Below, in pieces: positions 26,541 through 35,050 of a DNA stretch of 64,000 nucleotides. Position numbers and translations under genes: made by a program. The stretch lies in NCBI RefSeq assembly GCF_038096165.1, contig NZ_CP151076.1, positions 2,101,001 through 2,165,000 on the forward strand. Direction: 5' to 3'. Position 1 is the stretch's first letter; every line of letters begins with the position of its first letter. The notes beneath the pieces were generated by a model. The model searched no databases and was not told the DNA's origin. It saw only the letters and a program-made list of their open reading frames with translations. The DNA comes from Pseudomonas sp. G.S.17 (GTDB lineage: Bacteria; Pseudomonadota; Gammaproteobacteria; Pseudomonadales; Pseudomonadaceae).

Positions 26541-27884
26541 ATGGAAATCAATACTTACGCAGCGCTGGTGGGTTTCGTCGATATGCTCATGGACGCCATT
26601 TGCGTGGTCGACTCGCGAGGCCGTTATGTGTACGTCAGTGCAGCCAGTGAGCGGATTTTCGGCTATTCGCCTGCTGAGCTGGTGGGCACGCAGATGCTCG
26701 ACCTGGTTCATCCGGATGACCGGGAGCGCACGTTAGCTGCAGCCCAGGAGATCATGACCGGCGAGCCCAAGTTGCATTTCGAGAATCGCTACATCCATAA
26801 AGACGGGCATGTCGTGCACATCATGTGGTCGGCGCGCTGGTCCGAGGTGGACCGTTTACGGATTGCGGTAGCCCGCGACATCACCGAGCTCAAGCGTTCC
26901 GAGGCCTTGCGCCAGGCGCTGTTCGATATATCCGAAGCGGCTCATACGGCGGGGGATCTGGTCGAGCTGTTTCGGCACATGCATGAAATCATCGGCACAT
27001 TGCTGCCCGCGCAGAATTTCTCGGTCGCGCTGTTCGATCCGCTGCGTGCGCAGTTGAACTTCCCCTATCACATCGACGAGCAGGACCCGCTGCGGCAAAG
27101 TCCGGTGGCACAAACTCTGGCGCTGGAAGTCGCCGCCAGCGGGACCGCAGTGCTTTTTTGCCGCCAAAAGAAAGCTTCGCTGCCGCAAACCCTGATCAGC
27201 CTGATGGACGACAACTCGTCGTGCTGGCTTGGTGTACCGCTCAATGCGCAGGGCGGCACCATCGGCGCGTTGATGGTTAAAGGCAACAGCGGCGAAGGGC
27301 ACTACAGCGACCAGGATCAGGAGCTCCTGCAGTTCATCGCCAATCAGGCAACCGCCGCCATCGAGCGGCAGCGGATGCACGAGCGTTTGCAGCAGATGGC
27401 GCAATTCGACCCCTTGACCCACTTGCCCAACCGGATGTTGTTGCATGAGCGGCTGCTCGGTTCCCTGGAACGCGCCCGGCTTAGCGAAGGACGATTGGCG
27501 GTGCTATATCTGGATCTGGATAAATTCAAGCTGGTCAACGACACGTTTGGACATGCCGCAGGCGACGTGCTCTTGCAGGAAGTCGCCCGGCGCCTTACTC
27601 AATGCGTACGTGAATCGGACACGGTCGCGCGGATTGGCGGGGACGAATTCATCGTATTGCTGGACCGCATCAACAAGGACGATGACGCCAATATCGTAGC
27701 CACTAAAATCCTTGTCGCACTCAATGACCCAATTAACTTCAACGGCATCGACTGGCCGATAATGCCGAGCATCGGCGTCGCCCACTTCCCGGATGACGGA
27801 GCGGATCTGACGCAGCTATTTAAATACGCCGACGAGGCGATGTATCTGGCGAAGAAAAACGGCGGCAACCGGTTTCAGGGATGA
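26541..27884 (+). CDS. PAS-GAF-GGDEF diguanylate cyclase
   Basis: The 447-residue soluble protein has a PAS domain at about residues 8-120 (DAICVVDSRGRYVYVSAASE), a GAF-like domain at about 130-275, and a GGDEF domain at 285-447. The active-site motif RIGGDEF is intact, and the inhibitory site RESD lies five residues before it, so product feedback is expected. DPLTHLPNRMLLHERL and YADEAMYLAKKNGGN complete the cyclase pattern. It should make cyclic di-GMP in response to a signal read by the two sensor domains. No transmembrane segment is seen. It is monocistronic. Cyclic di-GMP could affect the exopolysaccharide operon, but nothing here shows that. Confidence 0.92.
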   Translation: MEINTYAALVGFVDMLMDAICVVDSRGRYVYVSAASERIFGYSPAELVGTQMLDLVHPDDRERTLAAAQEIMTGEPKLHFENRYIHKDGHVVHIMWSARWSEVDRLRIAVARDITELKRSEALRQALFDISEAAHTAGDLVELFRHMHEIIGTLLPAQNFSVALFDPLRAQLNFPYHIDEQDPLRQSPVAQTLALEVAASGTAVLFCRQKKASLPQTLISLMDDNSSCWLGVPLNAQGGTIGALMVKGNSGEGHYSDQDQELLQFIANQATAAIERQRMHERLQQMAQFDPLTHLPNRMLLHERLLGSLERARLSEGRLAVLYLDLDKFKLVNDTFGHAAGDVLLQEVARRLTQCVRESDTVARIGGDEFIVLLDRINKDDDANIVATKILVALNDPINFNGIDWPIMPSIGVAHFPDDGADLTQLFKYADEAMYLAKKNGGNRFQG

Positions 27885-27896
27885 AACCGGTGCTCA

Positions 27897-28346
27897 TTAG
27901 CCGGTAACCAGTTTGCGTGGTCGCCCACCTTTCGCGCCGTTTGCCCGGGCGGCCTGAGCTTTGGCGCTGCTGCTGCGGCTGCCATTACGGGCTGCGATCA
28001 TGGTGGCGGCCATCTCCATCAGCGGCGCGCTGGCGGAAATCAGCCCGGCGATCGATACATGCAGGTCACGTGCTTCCAGGCATACAGCACTGCCACCGAA
28101 ACCCAACTCCAGGCTTTCAAGCTCCTGAATGCTCAAGTGCGCCAGTTCGGGGTAGTTCCTGATCGGCAGCGCGATTGCGCACTGATCGGCGAACCCGATC
28201 AGCAAGGCCTGTTGTGCCGGCAGGAACTCCACCGTGGATGCCAGCAGACCGGTATTGCGCCGCTTGCGCCCTTGCTCCCTGGCCTGTTGCAGCCCCTGTT
28301 CGGTGACCACGTCATCAAACAGGTCGACGGCTTTCACTGTTTTCAT
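27897..28346 (-). CDS. DUF2442-family protein, possible antitoxin partner
   Basis: The 149-residue product has a DUF2442-like core at about residues 35-100 (STVEFLPAQQALLIGFADQC, then PIRNYPELAHLSIQELESLE) and a basic C-terminal tail ending ANGAKGGRPRK, a feature I associate with DNA binding in this family. Its ATG overlaps the stop of the DUF4160-type gene by 4 bp, with GGAG upstream, so the two are translationally coupled. DUF4160/DUF2442 pairs are common small two-gene modules suspected to be toxin-antitoxin systems. No activity is shown here. Confidence 0.75.
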   Translation of the reverse strand: MKTVKAVDLFDDVVTEQGLQQAREQGRKRRNTGLLASTVEFLPAQQALLIGFADQCAIALPIRNYPELAHLSIQELESLELGFGGSAVCLEARDLHVSIAGLISASAPLMEMAATMIAARNGSRSSSAKAQAARANGAKGGRPRKLVTG

Positions 28347-28771
28347 AATTCAATCTCCAAAAATGCAGGTTCGCCTGCCAGTCGTAAGCGGGTTCGATAA
28401 GCGCTGGCGTCGAAGTCTGCCGACAAGATCGCCAATGCTTCATTGGGCTGCATGCGTGGGCTGACGACTTGCGCCGAATTCATGTCCCACTGCTGATTTT
28501 CCAGGCAAAGCGTCTGTCGACTTCGCCACCAGCATTCCCTCGCCTTGCGCAAAACATCTCGGCGCCGTATGAGCCGCCGAAGCTCTTCAAGCGCCGCGCC
28601 ACAAGGCTCATTTTGTGTTGGTATTACATCCCAAAGCCGAACGCCGTTGTGCCAGAAGCTGAACAAGAAACGCGCGTCCCACTCAGAATTCCCCACATGC
28701 ACATGAGGAGGACAATGTTCGTTTCGGGTTAATACCGCGATGGTCAGTCCTTTGTGTTTGCATATACGCAT
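28343..28771 (-). CDS. DUF4160-family protein, possible toxin partner
   Basis: The 142-residue product begins MRICKHKGLTIAVLTRNEHC and contains CPPHVHVG followed by FSFWHNGVRLWDVIP, the DUF4160 pattern, normally a small domain of about 80 residues. The C-terminal part is extra (VSPRMQPNEALAILSADFDA). The ATG at 28771 is taken over the TTG at 28774. It is the first gene of the pair; the second starts inside its stop codon. Whether it is a toxin is not known from sequence. Confidence 0.7.
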   Translation of the reverse strand: MRICKHKGLTIAVLTRNEHCPPHVHVGNSEWDARFLFSFWHNGVRLWDVIPTQNEPCGAALEELRRLIRRRDVLRKARECWWRSRQTLCLENQQWDMNSAQVVSPRMQPNEALAILSADFDASAYRTRLRLAGEPAFLEIEL

Positions 28772-29089
28772 CAATAACCCATCCGTTAGGTTTTAGAGTT
28801 TACGCCCAAAAAAAAGTCACGCAAGGGGGGCTGCTGACCTTGCATGGAATTGAGCGCAAGCAGAGTTCAGCGCAAATCGGCGGTGCTGACCACGTTGCAG
28901 GCGATACAAGATTTAACGGCGCCACAAGCCGGATAGAGTCCGTAGCGTTGCGCTGAATTTTCTGACTTGAACTGCTTTGAATGCCTACACGTTCAGTTTC
29001 CAAGCCAGCAATCCAGCAAAGACCCCTGCCCAAGCGCGCAGAGTCGCGTTACTGTCTGCGTCTTTCCGCAGATTTTTCTGGAGCCCAGC
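28772..29089. other. Intergenic region upstream of the hydroxyacid dehydrogenase
   Basis: No gene is supported. It begins with an A-rich run (near 28808) before the divergent DUF4160 gene and must contain promoters for both directions. I see no strong hairpin, repeat or recognised operator. Confidence 0.4.
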
Positions 29090-30025
29090 ATGACAACGAC
29101 GGTCCTGGTATTGGTCGAAAGTGTTAACGAGTATTTGCCGATTCTGGAAAACAGTGGTTTGCGGCTGATTCTTGCGCCAACGCCAGCGATGCGCGCCGAG
29201 GCGATTGCGACGCGTGGCACGGAAATCACCGCAGTGCTGACCCGCGGACCGTTGGGATTCGAAGCGCACGAGATGGACGCGTTGCCCGACTTGAAGATCA
29301 TTTGTGTGATCGGTGCCGGCTATGAGCGCGTCGACTTGCCTGCGGCCGAGGCGCGGGGCATCGTCGTGACCAACGGCGCCGGGGTGAATGCGCCGACGGT
29401 GGCCGATCATGCGATGTCGTTGCTGCTGTCCATCGTGCGCGACATTCCCCAGGGCGATGCCTCGGTGCGCCGCAGCGAGTGGCGCAAGCTGACCCGGCCA
29501 TCATTTGAGGGCAAGCGTCTGGGTATCCTGGGACTTGGCGCGGTGGGCATGGCTATCGCTCGTCGAGCTGCGGGCTTCGACATGCGGGTGAATTATCACA
29601 GCCGCACGCCGCGTAATGATGTGGATTACACCTACTGCGCGACGCCGCTGGAATTGGCCAGTGCCTCGGACTTCGTGATTGTCGCCACTCCGGGCGGGTC
29701 GGCTACGCAGCACTTGATCGACCGCGCGGCCCTTGATGCCCTGGGGCCTGATGGGTTTATCGTGAATATCGCCCGCGCCAGCGTCATTGATACCGAGGCG
29801 CTGATCCAGGCCTTGCAGCAGCAGCGGATTGCCGGCGCGGCGCTGGACGTCTTCGATGACGAGCCGCAAGTGCCGGATGCGCTCAAGAGCTTGAACAACG
29901 TGATTCTCTCGCCCCATGTGGCAGGGCTGTCGCCGGAAGCGTCCCGTGGAACTGTGCAGCTGGTCGCGGATAATCTGCTGGCATTCTTCGCGGGCAAGCC
30001 GGTATTGACGCCGGTGCACAGCTGA
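29090..30025 (+). CDS. D-isomer-specific 2-hydroxyacid dehydrogenase
   Basis: The 311-residue product has the NAD(P) site KRLGILGLGAVGMAIARRAA near residue 145 and the three catalytic residues of the family: Arg in VNIARASVIDTEAL, Glu in LDVFDDEP and His in ILSPHVAGLSPEA. It reduces 2-keto acids such as glyoxylate or hydroxypyruvate to D-hydroxy acids. The ATG at 29090 has a CTGGAG ribosome site; the frame opens earlier at 28967 but with no site. An FAH-family hydrolase gene follows 128 bp on in the same direction. The exact substrate is open. Confidence 0.9.
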   Translation: MTTTVLVLVESVNEYLPILENSGLRLILAPTPAMRAEAIATRGTEITAVLTRGPLGFEAHEMDALPDLKIICVIGAGYERVDLPAAEARGIVVTNGAGVNAPTVADHAMSLLLSIVRDIPQGDASVRRSEWRKLTRPSFEGKRLGILGLGAVGMAIARRAAGFDMRVNYHSRTPRNDVDYTYCATPLELASASDFVIVATPGGSATQHLIDRAALDALGPDGFIVNIARASVIDTEALIQALQQQRIAGAALDVFDDEPQVPDALKSLNNVILSPHVAGLSPEASRGTVQLVADNLLAFFAGKPVLTPVHS

Positions 30026-30153
30026 TCCTTCGAGCTGTACTTGCGTTGTTTCGTCCATAAGCCCGGTGGATCTGTACAAGCCGTTCGCCGGGTAAATGCC
30101 CAGACTCTGCTCATCGCCTGATTCGATCAGGCACTGCCCTCAAGGAGAGGACC

Positions 30154-30849
30154 ATGAGCGAGTTTGTCATTGCACCTGTTGAAACCCCGTCGCTGGCCGT
30201 CGAGGGCACGAGCAGCCGCTTTCCCATCCGCCGCGTGTTTTGTGTCGGGCGCAACTATTCCGAACATGCCCGGGAAATGGGGCACGACCCAGACCGTGAA
30301 CCGCCGTTCTTCTTCATGAAGCCTGCCGATGCAGTGGTTGCCGCCGAGGGCAGCATCGCCTATCCGCCGCTGACCCAGGATCTGCATCACGAAGTCGAGT
30401 TAGTCGTGGCGATTGGCAAAGGCGGCGTTGATATCGCGCCGCAAGACGCGTTGGATCATGTCTGGGGGTATGCCGTCGGCCTGGATTTGACCCGGCGTGA
30501 CCTGCAAGGTGTGGCGAAGAAGGCGGGGCGGCCGTGGGAATGGGGCAAGGCGTTCGATCAGTCAGCACCGGCCACGCCTCTGGTGCCGGTCAGCCGCATC
30601 GGTCATCCGGATAAGGGTTTGATCTGGCTGGACGTCAACGGCGCAGAGCGTCAGCGCGGAGATTTGGCGGATCAGATCTGGTCAGTCAAGGATGTGATCG
30701 CCTATATCTCCCAATCCGTGGCGCTCAAGGCCGGCGACCTGATCTACACCGGCACGCCAGCGGGCGTTGCCGCATTGCAACCTGGCGATGTGCTCACCGG
30801 TGGCGTCGAAGGGATCGGCCAGTTTTCCCTGACCATAGCAGCGCGCTGA
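30154..30849 (+). CDS. Fumarylacetoacetate hydrolase family protein
   Basis: The 231-residue product has the FAH core: FCVGRNYSEHAREMG at the N-terminus, metal-binding acids in LHHEVELVVAIG near residue 81 and in GLDLTRRDLQ, and the lysine in WEWGKAFDQSAP. Short FAH proteins of this length include fumarylpyruvate hydrolases and acylpyruvases that split 2,4-diketo acids. AAGGAGAGG precedes the ATG. It is followed 82 bp on by an AraC regulator. The substrate is not identified; proximity to a hydroxyacid dehydrogenase suggests oxo-acid metabolism. Confidence 0.88.
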   Translation: MSEFVIAPVETPSLAVEGTSSRFPIRRVFCVGRNYSEHAREMGHDPDREPPFFFMKPADAVVAAEGSIAYPPLTQDLHHEVELVVAIGKGGVDIAPQDALDHVWGYAVGLDLTRRDLQGVAKKAGRPWEWGKAFDQSAPATPLVPVSRIGHPDKGLIWLDVNGAERQRGDLADQIWSVKDVIAYISQSVALKAGDLIYTGTPAGVAALQPGDVLTGGVEGIGQFSLTIAAR

Positions 30850-30931
30850 AGCACGACGAATCCCTTGGTCCGCCCGTTGCCCTTGCACTACCATGCAAGG
30901 GTCTTGGCCCAGCGAATCAGGTGCGTCACCG

Positions 30932-31846
30932 ATGGTCAGTCTGTCCAGCATCCCTACCTACGATATGCAGCAGCGCAGTGATCGCGAGGATTTCTACATC
31001 CGTGACAAATCCGCCCGACCTGCGCTGACGACGCCCCATCGGCATGAGTATTTCCAGATCCAGATCAACCTGGGCGGCGATACCGTGCAGCACATCGGCG
31101 GGGCGGTTCGACCGTTCCCGCGCAATACCCTGGCGTTCATCCTGCCGCATCGGCTGCACGTGATTCCCCATCCTGAAGACGGGAATTTCATGCTGATCAA
31201 TTTTTCCCAGGATTTTCTGCTGCAACATCTGCACTGCGATTCGCTGGATCTGGAAGATGTGCCCATGGAAGAAGCCCCGGAACTGGCGCCGTTTCGCTTC
31301 CAGGAACACCTGGATTTCAGGTTCGATGACGAGCAATTCGCAAGGATGCAAGGCTTGCTGCAAACCATGCGCGACCTGGACCGCACACGCCGGTTGGGCA
31401 CTGGCATGATGCTGCGCGGTTGCCTGTTGCAATTGATTGGGCACGTCTGCGATCTCTATCAAGAGCAATTGATGGCGCTTTCGACGGGCAAGGCGCACAA
31501 ACGTGGTCGACGCGACGCCTTGGGTCGCGTGATGGATTACATTCGCCAGCATCTCGACAACCCGGCCATCAGCCTGAAAGACGCAGCCGCCGCAGCGTTT
31601 CTGTCGCCCAATTATTTGACCCATCTGTTGCGCAAGGAAACCGGCAGCAGCTTCTCGGAACTGGTGCTTGAGCGGCGCATGCGCCTGGCGCGCAGCCATT
31701 TGAGCAACAGCAGCCAACCCATCAGCCATATTGCCCAGGCCTGTGGCTTCGCCGATGAGGCCTACTTCTCGCGCCGATTTCGTCAGGTAAACGGCATGCC
31801 GCCGGGGCAGTTTCGCCGGCAAGTGCGGGAGGGATCGCAGGGCTGA
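30932..31846 (+). CDS. AraC-family transcriptional regulator
   Basis: The 304-residue protein has an N-terminal cupin-like ligand domain (TPHRHEYFQIQINLGGDTVQ) and a C-terminal pair of helix-turn-helix motifs from about residue 205 (ISLKDAAAAAFLSPNYLTHL, then PISHIAQACGFADEAYFSRR). The second is the classical AraC signature. The ATG at 30932 is preceded by AGGTG; an earlier ATG at 30893 lies inside a non-coding leader. It follows the FAH gene in the same direction and may regulate it or the dehydrogenase. Ligand unknown. Confidence 0.9.
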   Translation: MVSLSSIPTYDMQQRSDREDFYIRDKSARPALTTPHRHEYFQIQINLGGDTVQHIGGAVRPFPRNTLAFILPHRLHVIPHPEDGNFMLINFSQDFLLQHLHCDSLDLEDVPMEEAPELAPFRFQEHLDFRFDDEQFARMQGLLQTMRDLDRTRRLGTGMMLRGCLLQLIGHVCDLYQEQLMALSTGKAHKRGRRDALGRVMDYIRQHLDNPAISLKDAAAAAFLSPNYLTHLLRKETGSSFSELVLERRMRLARSHLSNSSQPISHIAQACGFADEAYFSRRFRQVNGMPPGQFRRQVREGSQG

Positions 31847-31906
31847 TTATCCGGGAATGGGCAGGTCGGATCGGTGGGTGTTTACCAGACACATCACCCA
31901 GCGCTC

Positions 31907-32836
31907 TCACGACTGCGGCAAGCGAATCCCCCGCGTCAACTCGGTAAATAACGCCGACACCGAGCGCAGCGCGCGGCAATCCGGGCGGGTCAGCAACCAC
32001 AGCGCGCTGTCATAACCGGCCAGCGGTTCACCCAGCGTTTGCAGCTGTGGACTGTTGGCCAACTGAAAGTCCGGCAGCGCCGCAATGCCCATTCCCGCCT
32101 TGACCAACTCGGCCACCGCCATCATCGAACTGCAGCGATAGCTCAGATTGATGCCAGGCAGTTGCTGCCGCCGCCAGGTGACGGTGGGATGGTCGGGGAG
32201 AAAATCGTCGGGCGCGATCCAGTCCATCAGGGCGGGCTCGTCATGGCCGATCCGCTGCAGGTAATCCGTACTGGCACAAAGCACGTAGGACACCGTTCCG
32301 AGCCGGTTGCCCACCAGATGCTCCGGCGGGCTGGTGGTCAGGCGCAGGGCGATGTCGGCGTCCCGGCTGCTGAGGTTGGCGAACGTGCTGGAGGTGTTGA
32401 GCTCAAGTTTCAGGGCCGGGTAATCAGGCATGAAACGAGTCAGCGCAGGCAGCAACAGACTTTGCAGCACCGTTTCGGTACAGGTCAGGCGCACCGTGCC
32501 GCTGACCACTTCGCGCCCTTGTTCCAGGCTGATTTGCGCCAGTTCCAGCGCCTGTTCGGCATCTTCGGCCTGCTTGGCCAGGGTTAGCGCCGCTCCGGTC
32601 GGCCGGTACCCGGCTCGGTTCTTGTCGAACAGCGCGGTGCCCAGTGCCGCTTCAAGGCGCCGCACCGAGCGGAACACCGTGGAAACATCGACCTTGAGCA
32701 GTTCGGCGGTCCGCACCAGAGTCTTGCCACGCACTAATGCCAGGATCAATGCGAGGTCGGAATGATTGAGTCGATAGTGCGCGGGTGCATTGATCACTTG
32801 TCTGAATGCCAATTTTGCTTGCGTGAACGCCAGCAT
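31907..32836 (-). CDS. LysR-family transcriptional regulator
   Basis: The 309-residue protein has a winged helix with LNHSDLALILALVRGKTLVR and KVDVSTVFRSVRRLEAALGT, and an effector domain from about 100. A GTG at residue 14 would also give a normal start, but the ATG at 32836 has a GGGGA sequence before it. It is divergent from the amidotransferase-like gene at 32889, only 52 bp away, so it probably regulates that gene. No clear T-N11-A palindrome stood out in the short gap. Confidence 0.88.
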   Translation of the reverse strand: MLAFTQAKLAFRQVINAPAHYRLNHSDLALILALVRGKTLVRTAELLKVDVSTVFRSVRRLEAALGTALFDKNRAGYRPTGAALTLAKQAEDAEQALELAQISLEQGREVVSGTVRLTCTETVLQSLLLPALTRFMPDYPALKLELNTSSTFANLSSRDADIALRLTTSPPEHLVGNRLGTVSYVLCASTDYLQRIGHDEPALMDWIAPDDFLPDHPTVTWRRQQLPGINLSYRCSSMMAVAELVKAGMGIAALPDFQLANSPQLQTLGEPLAGYDSALWLLTRPDCRALRSVSALFTELTRGIRLPQS

Positions 32837-32888
32837 ATAGTCCCCAGCAGGCGATCAACAATAGATTGCCATCATCAGGGAGCAGGGC

Positions 32889-33614
32889 ATGGAACGGGTG
32901 AGTCGGACGGGTGAAACAGTACGCATCGCCTTGGTTGGGGATTACAACGCAAGTGTGCCAGCACATCGGGCGATTCCGCTGGCGCTGGAGATGGCGGCCA
33001 GTGCCGCGAGCGTGCAAGTTGAGTACAGCTGGGTACCCACGCCGCAGGTTCAGGATGGCGCTGGACTGGCTGGCTTCGACGGAATCTGGTGTGTGCCGGC
33101 CAGTCCTTATCTGGACATGAACGGCGCGCTCACGGCGATTCGATATGCCCGAGAACGGCCGCTGCCGTTTCTGGGTACTTGCGGCGGCTTCCAGCATGCG
33201 TTGATTGAATACGCGCGCAACGTATTGGGCTGGCAGGACGCCGAGCATGCGGAAACCGCGCCTGAATCAGCCAACGCGATCATTACACCGCTGACTTGCT
33301 CGCTGCTGGAGGTTGTCGCTGACATCCGTTTGCGCCCCGGTTCCTTGATTGCCCAGGCGTATGAACAACTGGATATCGCCGAGTGCTATCAATGTCGCTA
33401 TGGTCTGCGGGCGGAACTGCATGAGGAGCTGTTTTCCGGTGCGTTGGGGGTGAGCGGCAGGGATAAAAACGGCGAGATTCGCGCCATCGAACTGCAAGGC
33501 CATCCGTTTTTCGTCGCCAGCCTGTTCCAGCCCGAGCGCGCGGCTCTGGCAGGAAGTCTGCCGCCACTGGTTGCAGCTTTCCTTGGCGCCTGCCTGGAGT
33601 GCCGCCGTCGCTGA
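32889..33614 (+). CDS. Stand-alone amidotransferase-like protein related to the CTP synthase C-terminus
   Basis: The 241-residue product resembles the class I glutamine amidotransferase domain of CTP synthase, without the synthase part. The nucleophile is in PFLGTCGGFQHALIEYARNV near residue 97 and the His-Glu pair is in GHPFFVASLFQPE near 205. Families annotated as CTP synthase C-terminal region-related proteins have this build, some with selenocysteine; here the residue is cysteine (TGC). Its partner and substrate are unknown. It is divergent from a LysR gene at 52 bp and is followed by a REPIN. It may be an amide hydrolase rather than an ammonia donor. Confidence 0.8.
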   Translation: MERVSRTGETVRIALVGDYNASVPAHRAIPLALEMAASAASVQVEYSWVPTPQVQDGAGLAGFDGIWCVPASPYLDMNGALTAIRYARERPLPFLGTCGGFQHALIEYARNVLGWQDAEHAETAPESANAIITPLTCSLLEVVADIRLRPGSLIAQAYEQLDIAECYQCRYGLRAELHEELFSGALGVSGRDKNGEIRAIELQGHPFFVASLFQPERAALAGSLPPLVAAFLGACLECRRR

Positions 33615-33635
33615 TCTCGCTGATCTCGCTGACCC

Positions 33636-33726
33636 GTGGGAGCGAGGCTTGCCCGCGAAGGCGTCAATTCAGACGATAAATATGTCGACTGGAGTTACGA
33701 CTCGCGGGCAAGCCTCGCTCCAACGA
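33636..33726. repeat. REPIN after the amidotransferase-like gene
   Basis: GTGGGAGCGAGGCTTGCCCG at 33636 faces CTCGCGGGCAAGCCTCGCTC ending near 33720, with about 45 bp between arms. It fills the gap before the PEBP gene. Confidence 0.88.
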
Positions 33727-33823
33727 GTTGCCTATAAACGTCGACTCGGAGACAACGCTTCTGTAAATGGCGGGGTAGGGCTATCGTCCTCTACATACTG
33801 TTGCCATGAGCCGGGGAAGTCAC

Positions 33824-34390
33824 ATGCTGAGTCGTCTGTTGGGTCGAGTGTTGCGCGGACGCAGTGCGACCGAAAACAAACTGATCTGGAATCAGAAAAC
33901 CGTGGCGTTTGCGCCGGTCAATATCGACCTGCGCAGCCCGGCATTCGCCTCGATGGAGCGGATACCGGCGTCTCATGTGGGGTCGGCAGCGGGCGGTAAT
34001 CTATCTCCTGCTCTTGAATGGACCGGTTTGCCACCTGGCACCAAAGAGCTGGCATTGATCATCGAAGACGGCGATGCCGCGCTGCCGTTTGCCTTCGTGC
34101 ACGCCATTGCCGTCGGTATCACGCCGGAACTCAACGGCTTGCCGGTCGGCGCCTTGAGCAGCGCCTCTCGCGGGTTGGTGACGCTGGGGCGCAACAGTTT
34201 TGGCAGCACCACTTATTCAGGGCCAAGCCCGTTACGGGGCCACGGTCCGCATCGCTACAGCTTTCAATTGTTGGCACTTGATCGCGCCTTGTATTTCGAA
34301 AGTCCGCCGAATCGCACGCAATTGCTCCGAGCGATGGCCGGCGCGGTAATTGGTCGGGGCCGACTGGACGGGGTTCATGAGCGGCCTTGA
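33824..34390 (+). CDS. YbhB/YbcL-type phosphatidylethanolamine-binding-like protein
   Basis: The 188-residue product is a PEBP-fold protein (Raf kinase inhibitor-like). It has VNIDLRSPAFASMERIPASH, then GGNLSPALEWTGLPPGTKEL, and the ligand-site stretch SGPSPLRGHGPHRYSFQLLA with the conserved GxGPHRY. The ATG at 33824 has CGGGGAAG just before; the ATG at 33806 lacks this. The role of bacterial PEBP proteins is not clear; binding of a small anion or lipid head group is suggested for the family. It is a single gene. Confidence 0.85.
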   Translation: MLSRLLGRVLRGRSATENKLIWNQKTVAFAPVNIDLRSPAFASMERIPASHVGSAAGGNLSPALEWTGLPPGTKELALIIEDGDAALPFAFVHAIAVGITPELNGLPVGALSSASRGLVTLGRNSFGSTTYSGPSPLRGHGPHRYSFQLLALDRALYFESPPNRTQLLRAMAGAVIGRGRLDGVHERP

Positions 34391-34489
34391 AGTGTTCAGC
34401 GATTACACTGTGAGTGTCGCAATGCGTCAGGCTGTGCCAGCATTCCGGTCTGTGCCACTTCCGACTGATGTTTCCCGGCAGGAAATTTT

Positions 34490-34987
34490 ATGAATCACCG
34501 CCCCGATACTGCACCTGAACTGCACATTCCCGACAGTTTGCGGGTGCCCCCCAAAGTGCTTTGTCACGCCACCAGTTTGCGCAAGGCAACCCGGCGTATC
34601 TCCCAGCTCTACGATGCCGTCATGGCGCCCAGTGGTTTGCGTTCGACCCAGCGCTCGATCCTGATCCAGATCGCCCGCCACCAGGCTCCGGCAATGACTG
34701 AGCTGGCGGCGATTCTGGTCATCGATCGCTCGGCGCTGGCGCAGAATCTCAAGCCGCTGGAGCGTGACGGTCTGGTGTCAGTGGAGGTCGATACCGACGA
34801 CCGCCGCAGCCGTCGTGTGCGGCTCACCCAGTGTGGTGTGGATAAATTGCTCGAATCCCAAGCGTTGTGGGAAGAGGCTCAGCAGTGCTTCGAAACCAGA
34901 CTCGGCAAACAGCAAGCCTGTGAACTGCGTGAGTTGTTGGGCAAGGTTGCCGCCCTGGATTACGGCGATGAGACGGTTGAGGATTAA
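34490..34987 (+). CDS. MarR-family regulator
   Basis: The 165-residue protein has the MarR winged helix: LRSTQRSILIQIARHQAPAM, then TELAAILVIDRSALAQNLKP and LVSVEVDTDDRRSRRVRLTQ, the wing with the conserved DxRR. MarR dimers repress efflux or catabolic genes and often themselves. CAGGAAAT precedes the ATG. It sits between the PEBP gene and the convergent atoE gene, so its targets are not obvious from context. Confidence 0.9.
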   Translation: MNHRPDTAPELHIPDSLRVPPKVLCHATSLRKATRRISQLYDAVMAPSGLRSTQRSILIQIARHQAPAMTELAAILVIDRSALAQNLKPLERDGLVSVEVDTDDRRSRRVRLTQCGVDKLLESQALWEEAQQCFETRLGKQQACELRELLGKVAALDYGDETVED

Positions 34988-35050
34988 CCCGAATTGCCCG
35001 AGTTGCCACGCCCGGCACGTGGGTGTGCAAGGCGTGGCCGCAGACTCAAG

